A DNA stretch of 64,000 bases from Mycolicibacterium sp. ND9-15 (GTDB lineage: Bacteria > Actinomycetota > Actinomycetes > Mycobacteriales > Mycobacteriaceae). The stretch covers positions 3,385,501 through 3,449,500 of the forward strand of contig NZ_CP142362.1 in assembly GCF_035918395.1 (NCBI RefSeq). Reading direction: 5' to 3'. Shown in pieces: positions 1 to 9,740 of the stretch. Under the pieces are notes generated by a model. The model made no database searches and was not told the origin of the DNA. It saw only the letters and a list, made by a program, of their open reading frames with translations. How positions within the stretch are numbered: the first letter of the stretch is position 1; every line of letters begins with the position of its first letter. A program made the position numbers and the translations under genes.

Positions 1-1
1 C

Positions 2-238
2 CACATGAACCCCGAGGAGGCGGTGCGCGCGCACCTCGACGTCGCCGAGGCGGACCGGGGACTTCTGGTGCCGATCCACTGGGCCACCTTTCGGCTCGCC
101 CCACACCCGTGGGCGGAACCGGTGGAGCGGCTGTTGCGGGCCGCCGACGCGGAGAAGGTGCAGCTTGCGGTGCCCAAGCCGGGTCAGCGGGTGGCGACGG
201 ACGCGGCGCCGCCGCTGGATCCATGGTGGCGGTTCTAG
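2..238 (+). CDS. MBL-fold metallohydrolase, C-terminal end (partial)
   Basis: The reading frame is open to the first base of the window, so this is the 3' end of a gene that begins outside it. The visible 78 or so residues contain VPIHWATF followed by an amphipathic helix (EPVERLLRAAD), which resembles the last metal-ligand His and closing helix of UlaG/NAPE-PLD-like metallo-beta-lactamase-fold hydrolases. Its position directly before an Rv0907-like gene and ctpE matches Rv0906 in M. tuberculosis, a protein of that family. The substrate is unknown. The metal-binding HxHxDH core cannot be seen, so the family call rests on the C-terminus and gene order. Confidence 0.6.
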   Translation, partial: HMNPEEAVRAHLDVAEADRGLLVPIHWATFRLAPHPWAEPVERLLRAADAEKVQLAVPKPGQRVATDAAPPLDPWWRF

Positions 239-304
239 CTCCTGGGGCCGGCCACTCGCGGTTCGCGTGCAACAACCGCCCGTTCGGCGGTTACGGTTCA
301 GGTC

Positions 305-1885
305 ATGAACGCACTGGCGAGGGTGGCCGTCGCGGGACTGCTGCTCGTCGCGGGTTGCGGAGCGGAGCCACCCGAACCCGCTCCGCCCGCCTCGCCCACC
401 GCGCAGCCCGACGCTCCGCCACCGCTGGTGCCCGCGATGCCGCTGCCCCAGAACGCGGTCGACAACGCGGTGGCGAAACTCGACGGCATCGCCCAGGACC
501 TCATGAAGAAGTCGGGCATCCCCGGGATGGCGGTGGCCGTCGTCCATGCTGGAAAGACCGTGTACGCCAAAGGCTTCGGCGTGCGCGACGTCAAGACCCG
601 AGAGAAGGTCGACCCCGATACCGTCTTCCAGCTCGCGTCGGTGTCGAAATCGCTGGCGGCGACGGTCGTCGCACACCAGGTCGGGGTGAACGCGGTGCAG
701 TGGGACACCCCGATCGTGTCCGAGCTGCCGTGGTTCGCGCTGTCCGACCCGTTCACCACCCGGATGGTGAGCGTCGGCGACATGATGTCGCACCGTTCCG
801 GGCTGCCCGACCACGCCGGTGACATGCTCGAAGACCTCGGCTACGACCGCAGGCAGGTGCTCGACCGGCTCCGCCAGCTTCCCCTGGACCCGTTCCGAAT
901 CTCCTACGCATACACGAACTTCGGCTTCACCGCCGGAGCCGAGGCGGTCGCGGTCAACGCGGGCAAACCGTGGGAGGTGCTCGCCGACGAGGTGCTGTTC
1001 GACCCGCTCGCCATGGACGCGACGAGCTACCGGTTCACCGACTACGAGGCCGCGACGAACCGCGCCGTCGGCCATATCCACGTCGACGGGCGCTACGAAC
1101 CCTCCTATGTGCGCGACGCCGACGCGGAAGCGCCCGCGGGCGGAGCGAGTTCGTCGGTCAACGACATGACACGCTGGCTGGCCATGGTGCTGGCCGACGG
1201 CACACATGACGGTAGGTCGATCGTCGACCCGAAGGCGCTGCTGCCCGCGCTCACGCCGCAGATCGTGTCGAGTCCGGCGACGGAACCCGCGATGCGGTCC
1301 GGCTTCTACGGATTCGGCTTCAACGTCTCGGCTTCGTCGGCGGCCCGCATGGAGATCAGCCACTCGGGCGCGTTCCAACTCGGCGCCGGAACGAACTTCG
1401 TGATCCTGCCGTCGGCCGACGTGGCGATCGTCGCGCTCACCAACGCCACGCCCTCGGGGGTGCCCGAGGCGTTGACCGCCGAGTTCGCCGATCTCGTGCA
1501 GTTCGGCGAGGTGCGCGAGGACTGGTACGGCCTCTACAGCGGGGTCTTCGCCAAGATGGACAAGCCCGTCGGGTCCTTGGTCGGCAAGCAGCCGCCGGCC
1601 AATGCCGCGCCGCCGGCGCCGTTGGCGTCGTACGTCGGTACCTATGGCAACGACTACTGGGGACCCGCCCGGGTCACCGAACGTGGCGGCCGGCTCCGGC
1701 TGGCGCTGGGCTCCAAGCTCGACGTGCCGCTCACCCATTGGTCAGGCAACACTTTCACGTTCGAGTTCGTCAACGAGAACGCCCCTCCGGGAACGGTATC
1801 CACCGCAGTGTTCGATTCAGTCGACGGCAACAAGCTCACCCTCGAGTACTACGACACGTTCAAGAAGGGGACGTTCGTCAAGTGA
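305..1885 (+). CDS. Serine hydrolase of the class C beta-lactamase/PBP4* family, lipoprotein
   Basis: A 526-residue protein likely exported and lipid-anchored: the N-terminus is a short signal peptide ending in the lipobox LVAGC (Cys18), followed by a Pro-rich linker. The catalytic signature of class C beta-lactamase-like esterases/DD-peptidases is present: SVSK (Ser112, Lys115), YTN (Tyr203-Asn205) and HSG (in ISHSGAFQ). A C-terminal domain of roughly 120 residues ([12 protein letters not shown]) resembles the lipocalin-like domain added to many of these enzymes. It corresponds by order to Rv0907. The stop overlaps the GTG start of ctpE by 4 bases (GTGA), implying coupling. Substrate (peptidoglycan peptide, ester or beta-lactam) cannot be told from sequence. 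Confidence 0.9.
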   Translation: MNALARVAVAGLLLVAGCGAEPPEPAPPASPTAQPDAPPPLVPAMPLPQNAVDNAVAKLDGIAQDLMKKSGIPGMAVAVVHAGKTVYAKGFGVRDVKTREKVDPDTVFQLASVSKSLAATVVAHQVGVNAVQWDTPIVSELPWFALSDPFTTRMVSVGDMMSHRSGLPDHAGDMLEDLGYDRRQVLDRLRQLPLDPFRISYAYTNFGFTAGAEAVAVNAGKPWEVLADEVLFDPLAMDATSYRFTDYEAATNRAVGHIHVDGRYEPSYVRDADAEAPAGGASSSVNDMTRWLAMVLADGTHDGRSIVDPKALLPALTPQIVSSPATEPAMRSGFYGFGFNVSASSAARMEISHSGAFQLGAGTNFVILPSADVAIVALTNATPSGVPEALTAEFADLVQFGEVREDWYGLYSGVFAKMDKPVGSLVGKQPPANAAPPAPLASYVGTYGNDYWGPARVTERGGRLRLALGSKLDVPLTHWSGNTFTFEFVNENAPPGTVSTAVFDSVDGNKLTLEYYDTFKKGTFVK

Positions 1886-4272
1886 CCACCGCACCCGAAG
1901 TTCAGGCCGTCGGGCTGACCGACGCCGAGGTCGCGCAACGCATCGCCGAAGGCAAGACCAACGACGTACCGACGCGGGCGGCGCGCAGCGTATCCGAGAT
2001 CGTCCGGTCCAACGTCTTCACCCGCATCAACGCGATTCTCGGCGTCCTGCTGGTCATCGTGTTGTCCACCGGATCGGTGATCAACGGGGCGTTCGGACTG
2101 CTGATCATCGCCAACAGCGGGATCGGCATCATCCAGGAGTTGCGCGCCAAGCGGACACTGGACAAGCTCGCGATCGTCGGGCAGGCGAAACCGTTGGTGC
2201 GCAGGCAGTCCGGCACGAAAGCCGTGAGCCCCAGCGACGTCGTGCTCGACGACATCATCGAACTCGGGCCCGGCGACCAGATCGTGGTCGACGGTGCGGT
2301 GGTCGAAGAGGCCAACCTCGAAGTCGACGAGTCGCTGCTCACCGGGGAAGCCGACCCGATCGCGAAAGACCCTGGCGACCAAGTGATGTCGGGCAGCTTC
2401 GTGGTCGCCGGCACCGGCGCCTACCGCGCCACCAAGGTCGGCCGCGAGGCGTACGCCGCCAAGCTCGCCGAAGAGGCCAGCAAGTTCACCCTGGTGGACT
2501 CCGAACTTCGCAGCGGTATCAACAAGATTCTGCAGTTCATCACGTACCTGTTGATTCCGGCCGGGCTGCTGACCATCTACACCCAGTTGTTCACCACGGA
2601 GGCCGGCTGGCGGCGTTCGGTCCTGGCTATGGTTGGGGCACTGGTTCCGATGGTGCCCGAAGGGCTGGTGCTGATGACGTCGATCGCGTTCGCGGTGGGC
2701 GTGATTCGGTTGGGCCGCAGGCAGTGTCTGGTCAACGAACTTCCCGCCATCGAAGGCCTGGCCCGCGTCGACGTGGTTTGCGCCGACAAGACCGGCACCC
2801 TGACCGAAAACGGGATGCGCGTTTCGGGTCTCGAGAAGCTGGACGAGTCCGACGTCGGGAACATACTGGCGCAGCTCGCCGCCGACGACGCCCGACCGAA
2901 CGCGAGCATGCAGGCCATCGCCGAGGCCTACAAGATGGCTCCCGACTGGTCGGCCGCGGCCATCGCGCCGTTCAAGTCGGCCACCAAATGGAGCGGTGCC
3001 TCGTACGGCGAGCACGGCAACTGGGTCATCGGTGCGCCCGACGTGCTGCTCGAGCGGGGCTCCCCCACAGCGGACCAGGCCGAGCAGATCGGCGCGCGCG
3101 GGCTACGGGTACTGCTGCTCGGGGCCAGCGACCTGCCCGTCGACCACCCCGACGCACCCGGTCGCGTCACACCCGCCGCGCTGGTCGTGCTCGAGCAGCG
3201 GATCCGCCCGGATGCTCGTGACACCCTCGATTACTTTGCCTCACAGCGGGTGTCGATCAAGGTCATCTCCGGTGACAACGCCGTTTCGGTGGGGGCGGTG
3301 GCCGGTTCGCTGGGGCTGCACGGTGAGTGCATGGACGCCAGGAACCTGCCGGAGTCCACCGACGAGCTGGCCGATGAGCTCGAGTCGCACACCACGTTCG
3401 GCCGGGTCCGCCCCGACCAGAAGCGGGCCATGGTCCACGCCCTGCAGTCGCGCGGGCACACGGTCGCGATGACCGGCGACGGGGTCAACGACGTGCTTGC
3501 GCTGAAGGACGCCGACATCGGTGTCGCGATGGGCTCGGGTAGCTCGGCTACGCGGGCGGTGGCGCAGATCGTGCTGCTGGACAACAAGTTTGCGACGCTG
3601 CCGTACGTCGTCGGCGAGGGCCGCAGGGTGATCGGCAACATCGAACGCGTCTCGAACCTTTTCCTGACCAAGACCGTGTACTCGGTGCTGCTGGCGGTCC
3701 TGGTGGGCCTAGCGGGCCTGGCATCCAGATTCTTCGGCACCGACCCGCTGCTGTTCCCGTTCCAGCCGATCCACGTCACGATCGCGGCGTGGTTCACGAT
3801 TGGTATCCCGGCGTTCATCTTGTCGCTGGCGCCGAACAACGAGCGAGCGCATCGCGGGTTCGTGCGCCGCGTGATGACGGCGGCCCTGCCGTCGGGGATG
3901 GTGATCGGCATCGCGACGTTCACCACCTACCTGGCCGCCTATCAGGGGCGAGAGGCGGCGCCGGAGGAGCAGACGCAGGCGTCGACCGCGGCGCTGATCA
4001 CCCTGCTGGTCGCCGCGATCTGGGTGCTCGCCGTGGTGGCGCGGCCCTACCAGTGGTGGCGCGTGGGGCTGGTCGCGGTCTCGGGCCTGGCCTACGTCGT
4101 GATCTTCTCCATTCCGCTGGCGCAGGAGTTGTTCATGCTGGACATCTCCAACGTCAAGACGACGTCGATCGCGCTGGTGATCGGGGTGGTGGCCGCGGCC
4201 GCGATCGAGGTGATCTGGTGGGTGCAGGGAATGGTCCTGGGAGAGCGTCGACGCCTGTGGCGGGCCGAGTAG
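1882..4272 (+). CDS. ctpE: P-type cation-transporting ATPase CtpE
   Basis: A 796-residue P-type ATPase of the inner membrane. The phosphorylation motif DKTGTLT carries Asp302; the actuator loop is TGEAD rather than TGES; the hinge is TGDGVND; the TM4 motif is VPEGL; and hydrophobic segments cluster at the N-terminal third and the C-terminus. Length and gene order match M. tuberculosis CtpE (Rv0908), reported in mycobacteria as a calcium-uptake pump. The GTG start at 1882 is chosen because it overlaps the preceding stop (GTGA) and gives the family length; the open frame runs further upstream but is non-homologous there. It probably forms an operon with the upstream hydrolase and the two small downstream genes. 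Confidence 0.95.
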   Translation: MTTAPEVQAVGLTDAEVAQRIAEGKTNDVPTRAARSVSEIVRSNVFTRINAILGVLLVIVLSTGSVINGAFGLLIIANSGIGIIQELRAKRTLDKLAIVGQAKPLVRRQSGTKAVSPSDVVLDDIIELGPGDQIVVDGAVVEEANLEVDESLLTGEADPIAKDPGDQVMSGSFVVAGTGAYRATKVGREAYAAKLAEEASKFTLVDSELRSGINKILQFITYLLIPAGLLTIYTQLFTTEAGWRRSVLAMVGALVPMVPEGLVLMTSIAFAVGVIRLGRRQCLVNELPAIEGLARVDVVCADKTGTLTENGMRVSGLEKLDESDVGNILAQLAADDARPNASMQAIAEAYKMAPDWSAAAIAPFKSATKWSGASYGEHGNWVIGAPDVLLERGSPTADQAEQIGARGLRVLLLGASDLPVDHPDAPGRVTPAALVVLEQRIRPDARDTLDYFASQRVSIKVISGDNAVSVGAVAGSLGLHGECMDARNLPESTDELADELESHTTFGRVRPDQKRAMVHALQSRGHTVAMTGDGVNDVLALKDADIGVAMGSGSSATRAVAQIVLLDNKFATLPYVVGEGRRVIGNIERVSNLFLTKTVYSVLLAVLVGLAGLASRFFGTDPLLFPFQPIHVTIAAWFTIGIPAFILSLAPNNERAHRGFVRRVMTAALPSGMVIGIATFTTYLAAYQGREAAPEEQTQASTAALITLLVAAIWVLAVVARPYQWWRVGLVAVSGLAYVVIFSIPLAQELFMLDISNVKTTSIALVIGVVAAAAIEVIWWVQGMVLGERRRLWRAE

Positions 4273-4281
4273 GGTGGGTCC

Positions 4282-4467
4282 ATGGCGTTCCTCGACAAGG
4301 TGAAGAATCTGCTGGCCCGCAACGCCGACAAGGTGGACACCGCCATCGATAAGGCCGGTGACATCGTCGACCAGAAGACCCAGGGTAAGTACACCCAACA
4401 CGTCGACAAGGTGCAGGACGCGGCAAAGAAGTACGTCGACAAGAGCAATCCGCATAACCCTCAGTAG
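4282..4467 (+). CDS. Small charged helical protein, Rv0909-like (annotated antitoxin)
   Basis: A 61-residue, lysine- and aspartate-rich protein predicted to be one long amphipathic helix (repeated DK.D/KV patterns), with no membrane segment. Size, sequence character and position between ctpE and an SRPBCC gene match Rv0909, which is annotated as the antitoxin of the Rv0909-Rv0910 pair. The CsbD/MT0933-like antitoxin family has the same look. It starts 9 bases after the ctpE stop and ends 4 bases before the next ATG, so it is very likely cotranscribed with both. The toxin-antitoxin role is known only by annotation of the M. tuberculosis pair; nothing in the sequence proves it. Confidence 0.8.
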   Translation: MAFLDKVKNLLARNADKVDTAIDKAGDIVDQKTQGKYTQHVDKVQDAAKKYVDKSNPHNPQ

Positions 4468-4471
4468 TCAG

Positions 4472-4912
4472 ATGGCCAAGCTCTCCGTTTCCGTCGACGT
4501 TCCGTTGCCGCCGGAGCAGGCTTGGGCGTGCGCGTCGGACCTGCCGCGCTACAAGGAATGGCTGAGCATACACCGGGTGTGGCGGTCGAAGCCGCCCGAG
4601 ACGCTGGAGAAGGGCACCACGCTCGAGTCCATCGTCGAGGTCAAAGGCATGCCGAACCGGATCAGGTGGACCATCGTGCACTACCGGCCGCCGGACGCGA
4701 TGACGCTCAACGGCGACGGCAAGGGCGGCGTCAAGGTGAAGTTGATCGGCAAGGTGAAACCGTCTGAGGTAGAACCTGCCGGGTCGACGGTGACGTTCGA
4801 CGTCCATCTCGGCGGGCCCGCGCTGTTCGGTCCCATCGGCATGCTGGTCGCCGGCGCGCTCAGGAGCGATATCCAGGAGTCGCTCGAGCGCTTCAAGACC
4901 GTGTTCGCCTAA
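4472..4912 (+). CDS. SRPBCC/polyketide cyclase-like protein, Rv0910-like (annotated toxin)
   Basis: A 146-residue START/SRPBCC-fold protein: it opens with the strand VSVDVPLPPEQAWACASDL and the helix-turn RYKEWL, and ends with the long C-terminal helix (DIQESLERFKTVFA) that closes the hydrophobic pocket in this fold. Such proteins bind lipids or other hydrophobic ligands. The pairing with the small gene at 4282 and the gene order match Rv0910, annotated as the toxin partner of Rv0909. The ATG at 4472 is selected because upstream codons in this frame lie inside the preceding gene. Last gene of the ctpE unit; synteny with M. tuberculosis breaks just after it. Confidence 0.85.
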   Translation: MAKLSVSVDVPLPPEQAWACASDLPRYKEWLSIHRVWRSKPPETLEKGTTLESIVEVKGMPNRIRWTIVHYRPPDAMTLNGDGKGGVKVKLIGKVKPSEVEPAGSTVTFDVHLGGPALFGPIGMLVAGALRSDIQESLERFKTVFA

Positions 4913-5172
4913 TGGGAGTCGATCGGCGAGCCTCGAATGAATAGTGATTCGGTGCGGCGACGCTGATTATCGAGCCGCTGGTCGGTGAGCACTGCGTTCG
5001 CCTGGAGTGCTGTTCGACTCCTATGACTAGATCGTGCCCCGACCGGTTCGGTGAGGTCGCTTATAGCGCTGATGGGGTGTCGTGCCGTGCGTGAGCACTG
5101 ATCCATTAGGTCGCCGCCGAGTGTCCTCGGGCTCACATCTGAATCAACGACGAGCGCAGGAGGTGGACACTG
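4913..5172 (+). ncRNA. Candidate IS110 left end with bridge-RNA segment
   Basis: These 260 non-coding bases separate the Rv0910-like gene from the IS110-type transposase. In IS110-group elements the bridge RNA that pairs with donor and target DNA is transcribed from the non-coding segment upstream of the transposase. This stretch has the right place and length, and it contains a 10-base direct repeat GTGAGCACTG at 4985-4994 and 5091-5100. The exact element end and RNA limits cannot be fixed without a second copy or an empty site. Confidence 0.4.
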
Positions 5173-6384
5173 ATGATCTTCGTCGGCGACGACTGGGCCG
5201 AAGACCATCACGACGTGTATCTGATGGACGAGACAGGCCAACACTTGGCGGCCCGGCGATTACCCGAGGGCCTGGCCGGTATCCGGGCCCTGCATGAGCT
5301 GATCGCCGCGCACGCCGAGGAGCCAAACCAGGTGCTGGTCGGCATCGAAACCGATCGGGGCCTGTGGGTCTCGGCGTTGGCCGCGGCCGGCTATCAGGTG
5401 TGGGCGATCAACCCGATGGCGGCCGCCCGCTACCGCGATCGGCATCACGTGTCGGGGGCGAAGTCCGATGCCGCTGATGCCAAGCTGTTGGCCGATCTGG
5501 TCCGCACTGACCGGCACAATCACCGACTGATCGCCGGCGACAGCCCGCAGGCTGAGGCGATCAAGGTGCTGGCCCGTTCTCATCAAAGCTTGATCTGGGC
5601 ACGCACCCGGCATGCCAACATGCTGCGCAGCGGGCTGCGGGAGTACTACCCCGCTGCGCTGGAGGCCTTCGATTCGCTCACCGACAGCGACGCACTGGCC
5701 ATCCTGGGACGTGCTCCAACACCTGACCAGGGCGCTCGACTGAGCGTGGCCAAGATCGGATCGGCACTCAAAGCTTCTGGACGGCAACGCAACATCGAGT
5801 CACGCGCCACCGAGATACAAGCCGTGCTGCGCCGTGAGCATCTCACTGCACCGCCCGCGGTCACAGCCGCGTTCGGGGCCACCACGACCGCGGCGGTGCA
5901 CGTCATTGCCGCGCTGAACACTCAGATCACCGACCTCGAAACCGCGCTGGCCGACCATTTTGAGACGCACCCGGACGCCGACATCTACCGCTCCCTGCCA
6001 GGACTTGGTGTTGTGCTCGGCGCCCGGGTGCTCGGTGAGTTCGGGGACGACCCGAACCGGTTCACCACGGCCAAGTGTCGCAAGAACTACGCGGGAACAT
6101 CACCGTTGACCATCGCGTCGGGTCGAAAACGTGCCGTGCTGGCCCGCCACATCCGCAACAAACGCCTCTACGACGCAGTCGATCAATGGGCGTTTTGCAC
6201 GCTGACCCGAAGCGTCGGCGCTCGTGCCTACTACGACGAACACCGCGCCAACGGCGACACCCACCACCAAGCACTACGCGCACTCGGAAACCGCCTCGTC
6301 GGCATCCTCCACGGCTGCCTACGCCACCACACCCGCTACGACGAACACAAAGCCTGGGCACACAGACAAGCCGCCGCCGCTTGA
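5173..6384 (+). CDS. IS110-family transposase (DEDD recombinase)
   Basis: A 403-residue transposase. The RuvC-like N-terminal domain shows the DEDD set: Asp6 (FVGDDW), Glu59 (VGIETDRG), Asp99 and Asp102 (KSDAADAK). The C-terminal Tnp_20 (IS116/IS110/IS902) domain follows, with the helix-hairpin-helix-like SLPGLGVVLGARVLGEFGD and the serine motif AGTSPLTIASGRKR, whose Ser316 is the likely nucleophile. The reading frame is intact and preceded by a strong ribosome site AGGAGGT at 5158-5164. IS110 elements lack terminal inverted repeats, so the boundaries stay open. It sits exactly where synteny with M. tuberculosis Rv0910-Rv0911 ends, so it may have helped create the insertion zone. Confidence 0.93.
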   Translation: MIFVGDDWAEDHHDVYLMDETGQHLAARRLPEGLAGIRALHELIAAHAEEPNQVLVGIETDRGLWVSALAAAGYQVWAINPMAAARYRDRHHVSGAKSDAADAKLLADLVRTDRHNHRLIAGDSPQAEAIKVLARSHQSLIWARTRHANMLRSGLREYYPAALEAFDSLTDSDALAILGRAPTPDQGARLSVAKIGSALKASGRQRNIESRATEIQAVLRREHLTAPPAVTAAFGATTTAAVHVIAALNTQITDLETALADHFETHPDADIYRSLPGLGVVLGARVLGEFGDDPNRFTTAKCRKNYAGTSPLTIASGRKRAVLARHIRNKRLYDAVDQWAFCTLTRSVGARAYYDEHRANGDTHHQALRALGNRLVGILHGCLRHHTRYDEHKAWAHRQAAAA

Positions 6385-6530
6385 CCCGCTACACACCTGG
6401 GGTATCTAATCTTTCGCCGAGATCTACACCAGAACTGTGGAATTGCAGCGAGCGCGACCCTCACGCAGAAATCGCGGGTCTGCCACCGGCGCGACGCCCG
6501 TCGGGTCTCATCGGTAATACGCTTGGTGTT

Positions 6531-6767
6531 ATGGCCACAGTGACGGTTCGGGATTTGCTCGACGGCGGGGAGGAATTGCTGCGGCGCGTAGAACATGGCG
6601 AATCTGTCGTGGTAACACGTGACGGTACACCGGTAGCCGAACTCCGCCCACTGCGTCGCCCCAGCGTCAGCCCGGTTGAACTCGTGCGTCGCCGCAAGAA
6701 TTTACCGCGGGTCAACCCGGATGCCGTGAGGCGCGACATCGATAACGCAATCGATCAGTCGCTGTGA
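6531..6767 (+). CDS. Phd/YefM-type antitoxin, apparently without its toxin
   Basis: A 78-residue protein with the Phd/YefM N-terminal DNA-binding fold: TVTVRDLLDGGEELLRRVEHGESVVV, then TRDGTPVAELRP, then an Arg-rich C-terminal toxin-binding tail. In this family the antitoxin normally overlaps or abuts a PIN-domain (VapC) or Doc toxin. Here a GTG overlaps the stop (GTGA at 6764-6767), but its frame has no PIN signature, and the 3' end of the oppositely oriented 13E12 gene begins 29 bases further on. The toxin therefore seems to have been lost. It lies between the IS110 element and the 13E12 gene, a typical accessory location. Confidence 0.75.
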   Translation: MATVTVRDLLDGGEELLRRVEHGESVVVTRDGTPVAELRPLRRPSVSPVELVRRRKNLPRVNPDAVRRDIDNAIDQSL

Positions 6768-6796
6768 CGAACACGAGACGGAGTCAACTCCCGTGG

Positions 6797-8233
6797 TCAG
6801 AAGGGTGGGGGTTCGTAGTTGGCGGCGAGCCAGGCTTGGCGTTGGCGTTCTTCTTCAGCGATCAGTTCGGCGCGCTGACGGCGTTCGGCCTTGATCCGGT
6901 CGCGAAGGTCGTCTTCCCGGGTCTGTTTACGGCGAGGCATCATCACGGACCGGTCAGCACCTTTGTCGGGTGCGATATCGGCTGGGATCTCGAGCTCACC
7001 CGTCGACTGCCCGAGCGCCGGGAACATGCCTGCGCCATGAGGCTCGCTTCGCCACAGGTGTCCGGTCGGAGCGATCAACTCGATTGTGCCGTCGGGCAAT
7101 TGCCGATCGGTCCAGCCGCCGACTCCACAGAAGAAAGTCTTGACCAAATGGTGCGTACGGCAGTAATGCTTGGCGTTGGACGGATGTGTCTTCCCTAGCG
7201 GCCACGGCGTCGTGTGGTCGACGTCGCAGCGCTCCACCGGTTTGTCGCATCCGGGCCATCGGCACGTCAGGTCCCGCCACTGCAGAAAGTCCCGCAACGC
7301 CACGCTGGGACGGTAGCCGGCTTCGGCCTTGGCTTCTGTGCCCGGCAGCCTCACCGGTTTCGCTGTCGCGTCCTTGGCCAGATTCCGAACCGACTCGGCC
7401 GGCAGCACTCCAAAACCCTTCAAGTAGCCGGGCTTGTCACTGGTTCCATCGAGGGTACCCAGTTCGGCCAGCACGTGGATTACCGCTGTCTCCGCAGCCG
7501 CGCGCTCCGCAGTCGCCGGGCAATCGTCCAGCCCGCATTCGCAGGGCAGGGTGGCCTCCCCGCGAGCCAGCGGTCCACATGCGTCAGCACGACGCTGCCC
7601 TTTGGTGCGCGGATCGTTCTCGCATACGGTGTCAGCTAGAGCATCAAGCCGGTTATCAAGCGCCGCACCGTCGGTGGCACGGAGATTACCCGAAAGCCAC
7701 GCCATACCCGGAGCGCCCGGATCGACATCGATATGGCGGTTGTTCTCGACTCGTTTGGGAACCCGCACTGCTTCGGGGTCGAATCGCGTCACGAACATGT
7801 CGATGCGGTCGACGAGTTTGGGGCCCGAGAGCTTCATCCACTTTTCAGCCTTGGCGGCCAAAGCCTGGTCGAGTTCGGCCATGACGTCGGGTTCGACATT
7901 CTCGGTGCGAGACATGATGGTCGCCACTACCCGGTAATCGATCCACCCGCGTCGAAACACCTCCGCCACCCGGGGAAGCCGCTCGCGCAACACCTTTGCC
8001 ACCCGAACCTGACCCAGTGCCCGGGCATGACTGATGTTCTGTACCGGTGATATCTCTGCCGCCACGGCGACGGGAACGTCGGTGAAGAAGAACTTCGCCT
8101 CCTCATACTCCCTAGCCCGCCGGGCGTACAGTTCAGCGACCAGCGCCAGCCTGCGCCCCATCGCCGCAGACTCCTCGCGAGCCTCCTCACCCATAAAGGT
8201 GATCAACTCCGCATCCGAGGTGTCATCGAACAT
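6797..8233 (-). CDS. 13E12-repeat family protein (DUF222 plus HNH endonuclease)
   Basis: A 478-residue member of the mycobacterial 13E12 repeat family. The N-terminal DUF222 helical region (about residues 1-300) is followed by an HNH nuclease motif: WRDLTCRWPGCDKP, then CDVDHTTPW with the catalytic His, and then HYCRTHHLVK. The two Cys pairs likely bind zinc and the His-rich segment the catalytic metal. The family is abundant and mobile in mycobacterial genomes; biological function is unproven and may be recombination or homing. The C-terminus is Arg/Gln-rich. It faces the orphan antitoxin gene and may have inserted over its toxin partner. Confidence 0.9.
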   Translation of the reverse strand: MFDDTSDAELITFMGEEAREESAAMGRRLALVAELYARRAREYEEAKFFFTDVPVAVAAEISPVQNISHARALGQVRVAKVLRERLPRVAEVFRRGWIDYRVVATIMSRTENVEPDVMAELDQALAAKAEKWMKLSGPKLVDRIDMFVTRFDPEAVRVPKRVENNRHIDVDPGAPGMAWLSGNLRATDGAALDNRLDALADTVCENDPRTKGQRRADACGPLARGEATLPCECGLDDCPATAERAAAETAVIHVLAELGTLDGTSDKPGYLKGFGVLPAESVRNLAKDATAKPVRLPGTEAKAEAGYRPSVALRDFLQWRDLTCRWPGCDKPVERCDVDHTTPWPLGKTHPSNAKHYCRTHHLVKTFFCGVGGWTDRQLPDGTIELIAPTGHLWRSEPHGAGMFPALGQSTGELEIPADIAPDKGADRSVMMPRRKQTREDDLRDRIKAERRQRAELIAEEERQRQAWLAANYEPPPF

Positions 8234-8279
8234 GCTTCGACACTAAACGCACCCACCGACAACCCGAAGGCTGGTGAAT

Positions 8280-9740
8280 CTACCGAAAACGTTCGCGCAG
8301 TTCCCGCTTGAGCACCTTGCCGTAGCTGTTCTTCGGCAGCTCGCCGATGAACTCGTAGCGTTTCGGGCGTTTGAACCGGGCGATGCGTTCGAGAAGATGG
8401 GCATCCAACTCCGCTGCTGACACCGATCCCACGATGAACGCCACCACCACCTCGCCCCACTCCTCGTCCGGTGCGCCGACCACGCCCGCCTCGACGACAC
8501 CGGGATGCTCGAGCAGTATTTCCTCGACCTCGCGGGGATAGATGTTGCTGCCGCCGCTGATCACCACATCCTTCGACCGGTCGCGCAGCGTGAGCAGACC
8601 CCGGTCGTCGAACGACCCCATGTCGCCGGTGCGCAACCACCCGTCCTGCAGCGTGGCCGCCGTCGCCTCGGGGTTGTGCCAATACCCGGACATGACAACG
8701 TCGCCACGGCAGACGATCTCGCCGATCTCACCGACATCTGCCGGTGCTCCGTCGGCCCGCACCACCGCCACGTCCACTCCGGAGCGCGCATAGCCGACCG
8801 ATCCGAGCGCCGCGTCGTCGGTGTCGGCGTGATCGGCGCGACGCAGTCCGGTGATCGTCATCGGCGCCTCCCCTTGGCCGTAGAGCTGCACGAAGACCGG
8901 GCCGAACGCGGCCATCGCCTTCTTGAGGCTCTCGACGTACATCGGGCCGCCGCCGTAGACGATGGTGCGCAGGTTGTGTGGGCGGGCGCGCCCGGTCTGC
9001 ACGAGGCGCTGCACCATCGTCGGCGCCAAGAACGCGCTGCAGCCGGGATGGTGTTCGCACAGGCCGAGGAACTCGTCCGGGTCGAATGCCCCCGATTCCG
9101 GTATCACCTGGCGCGCCGCGCGCAGCACGTACGGCGGGACGTAGAGACCCGAGCCGTGCGACATCGGCGCACCGTGCACGAGGCTGCAGCTCTCGTCGGG
9201 CGAGTCGAAGTCGGCCAGATGTGACACCGTCATCGCCATCAGGTTGCGGTGCGACAGCATCGCGCCCTTGGACTTGCCGGTGGTGCCGCTGGTGTAGAAC
9301 AGCCACGCCAGCGTCTCCGGATCGGTCGCCGGCGGCGCCGAGGGTGTTGCGGTGAACCAGCTTTCATACTCCGATGTGCCGATGACCTCGATCGGGACAC
9401 CGGTCTCGGAACTCAGCACCGACGCGATCTTCGGCGACGCGTACACCTGTGCGGCGCCGGAGTCCTCGAGAATCTGCACCATTTCGCGCGGATGCAGTTT
9501 GTAGTTGATCGGCACGTACACACATTCGGCCGCCCACACACCGAACATCAGCTCGATGATCTCCGGCCGGTTCTCGCTTGCGATCGCGATCCGCGCGCCG
9601 GGCGTGCAGAGCGAGGCGGCCAACCGCAGCGAGCGCTCCCGCAGCTGCGCCCACGTACACAGTTGCCGCTCACCGTGATACACCGCGCCGCGGTCGCCGA
9701 AGCGGCTCGCCGCCTGATCGAGTAGCGCGAACAGGTTCAT
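8280..9740 (-). CDS. Acyl-CoA synthetase (class I adenylate-forming enzyme)
   Basis: A 486-residue ligase that would activate a carboxylic acid as acyl-AMP and then acyl-CoA. It has the P-loop-like A3 motif YTSGTTGKSKG, the acyl-adenylate core YGQGEAP, the hinge motif GWLRTGDMG, LRDRSKDVVISGG, and the catalytic Lys near the C-terminus in LPKNSYGKVLKREL. The ATG at 9740 overlaps the stop of the upstream SDR (ATGA), so it is translationally coupled and last in the five-gene leftward operon 14406-8280. Substrate preference cannot be read from sequence; context suggests an oxidised ring-cleavage product. Confidence 0.93.
   Translation of the reverse strand: MNLFALLDQAASRFGDRGAVYHGERQLCTWAQLRERSLRLAASLCTPGARIAIASENRPEIIELMFGVWAAECVYVPINYKLHPREMVQILEDSGAAQVYASPKIASVLSSETGVPIEVIGTSEYESWFTATPSAPPATDPETLAWLFYTSGTTGKSKGAMLSHRNLMAMTVSHLADFDSPDESCSLVHGAPMSHGSGLYVPPYVLRAARQVIPESGAFDPDEFLGLCEHHPGCSAFLAPTMVQRLVQTGRARPHNLRTIVYGGGPMYVESLKKAMAAFGPVFVQLYGQGEAPMTITGLRRADHADTDDAALGSVGYARSGVDVAVVRADGAPADVGEIGEIVCRGDVVMSGYWHNPEATAATLQDGWLRTGDMGSFDDRGLLTLRDRSKDVVISGGSNIYPREVEEILLEHPGVVEAGVVGAPDEEWGEVVVAFIVGSVSAAELDAHLLERIARFKRPKRYEFIGELPKNSYGKVLKRELRERFR

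Noticed and set aside
1849..3015. Long minus-strand open frame inside ctpE (388 codons)
   Set aside because: Low-complexity, His/Arg/Gly-rich translation typical of antisense frames in GC-rich DNA; the plus strand encodes an intact P-type ATPase.
6764..7198. GTG-started frame right after the Phd antitoxin, considered as its toxin
   Set aside because: No PIN or Fic/Doc motif, and it lies antisense within the 13E12 gene after the first 33 bases.
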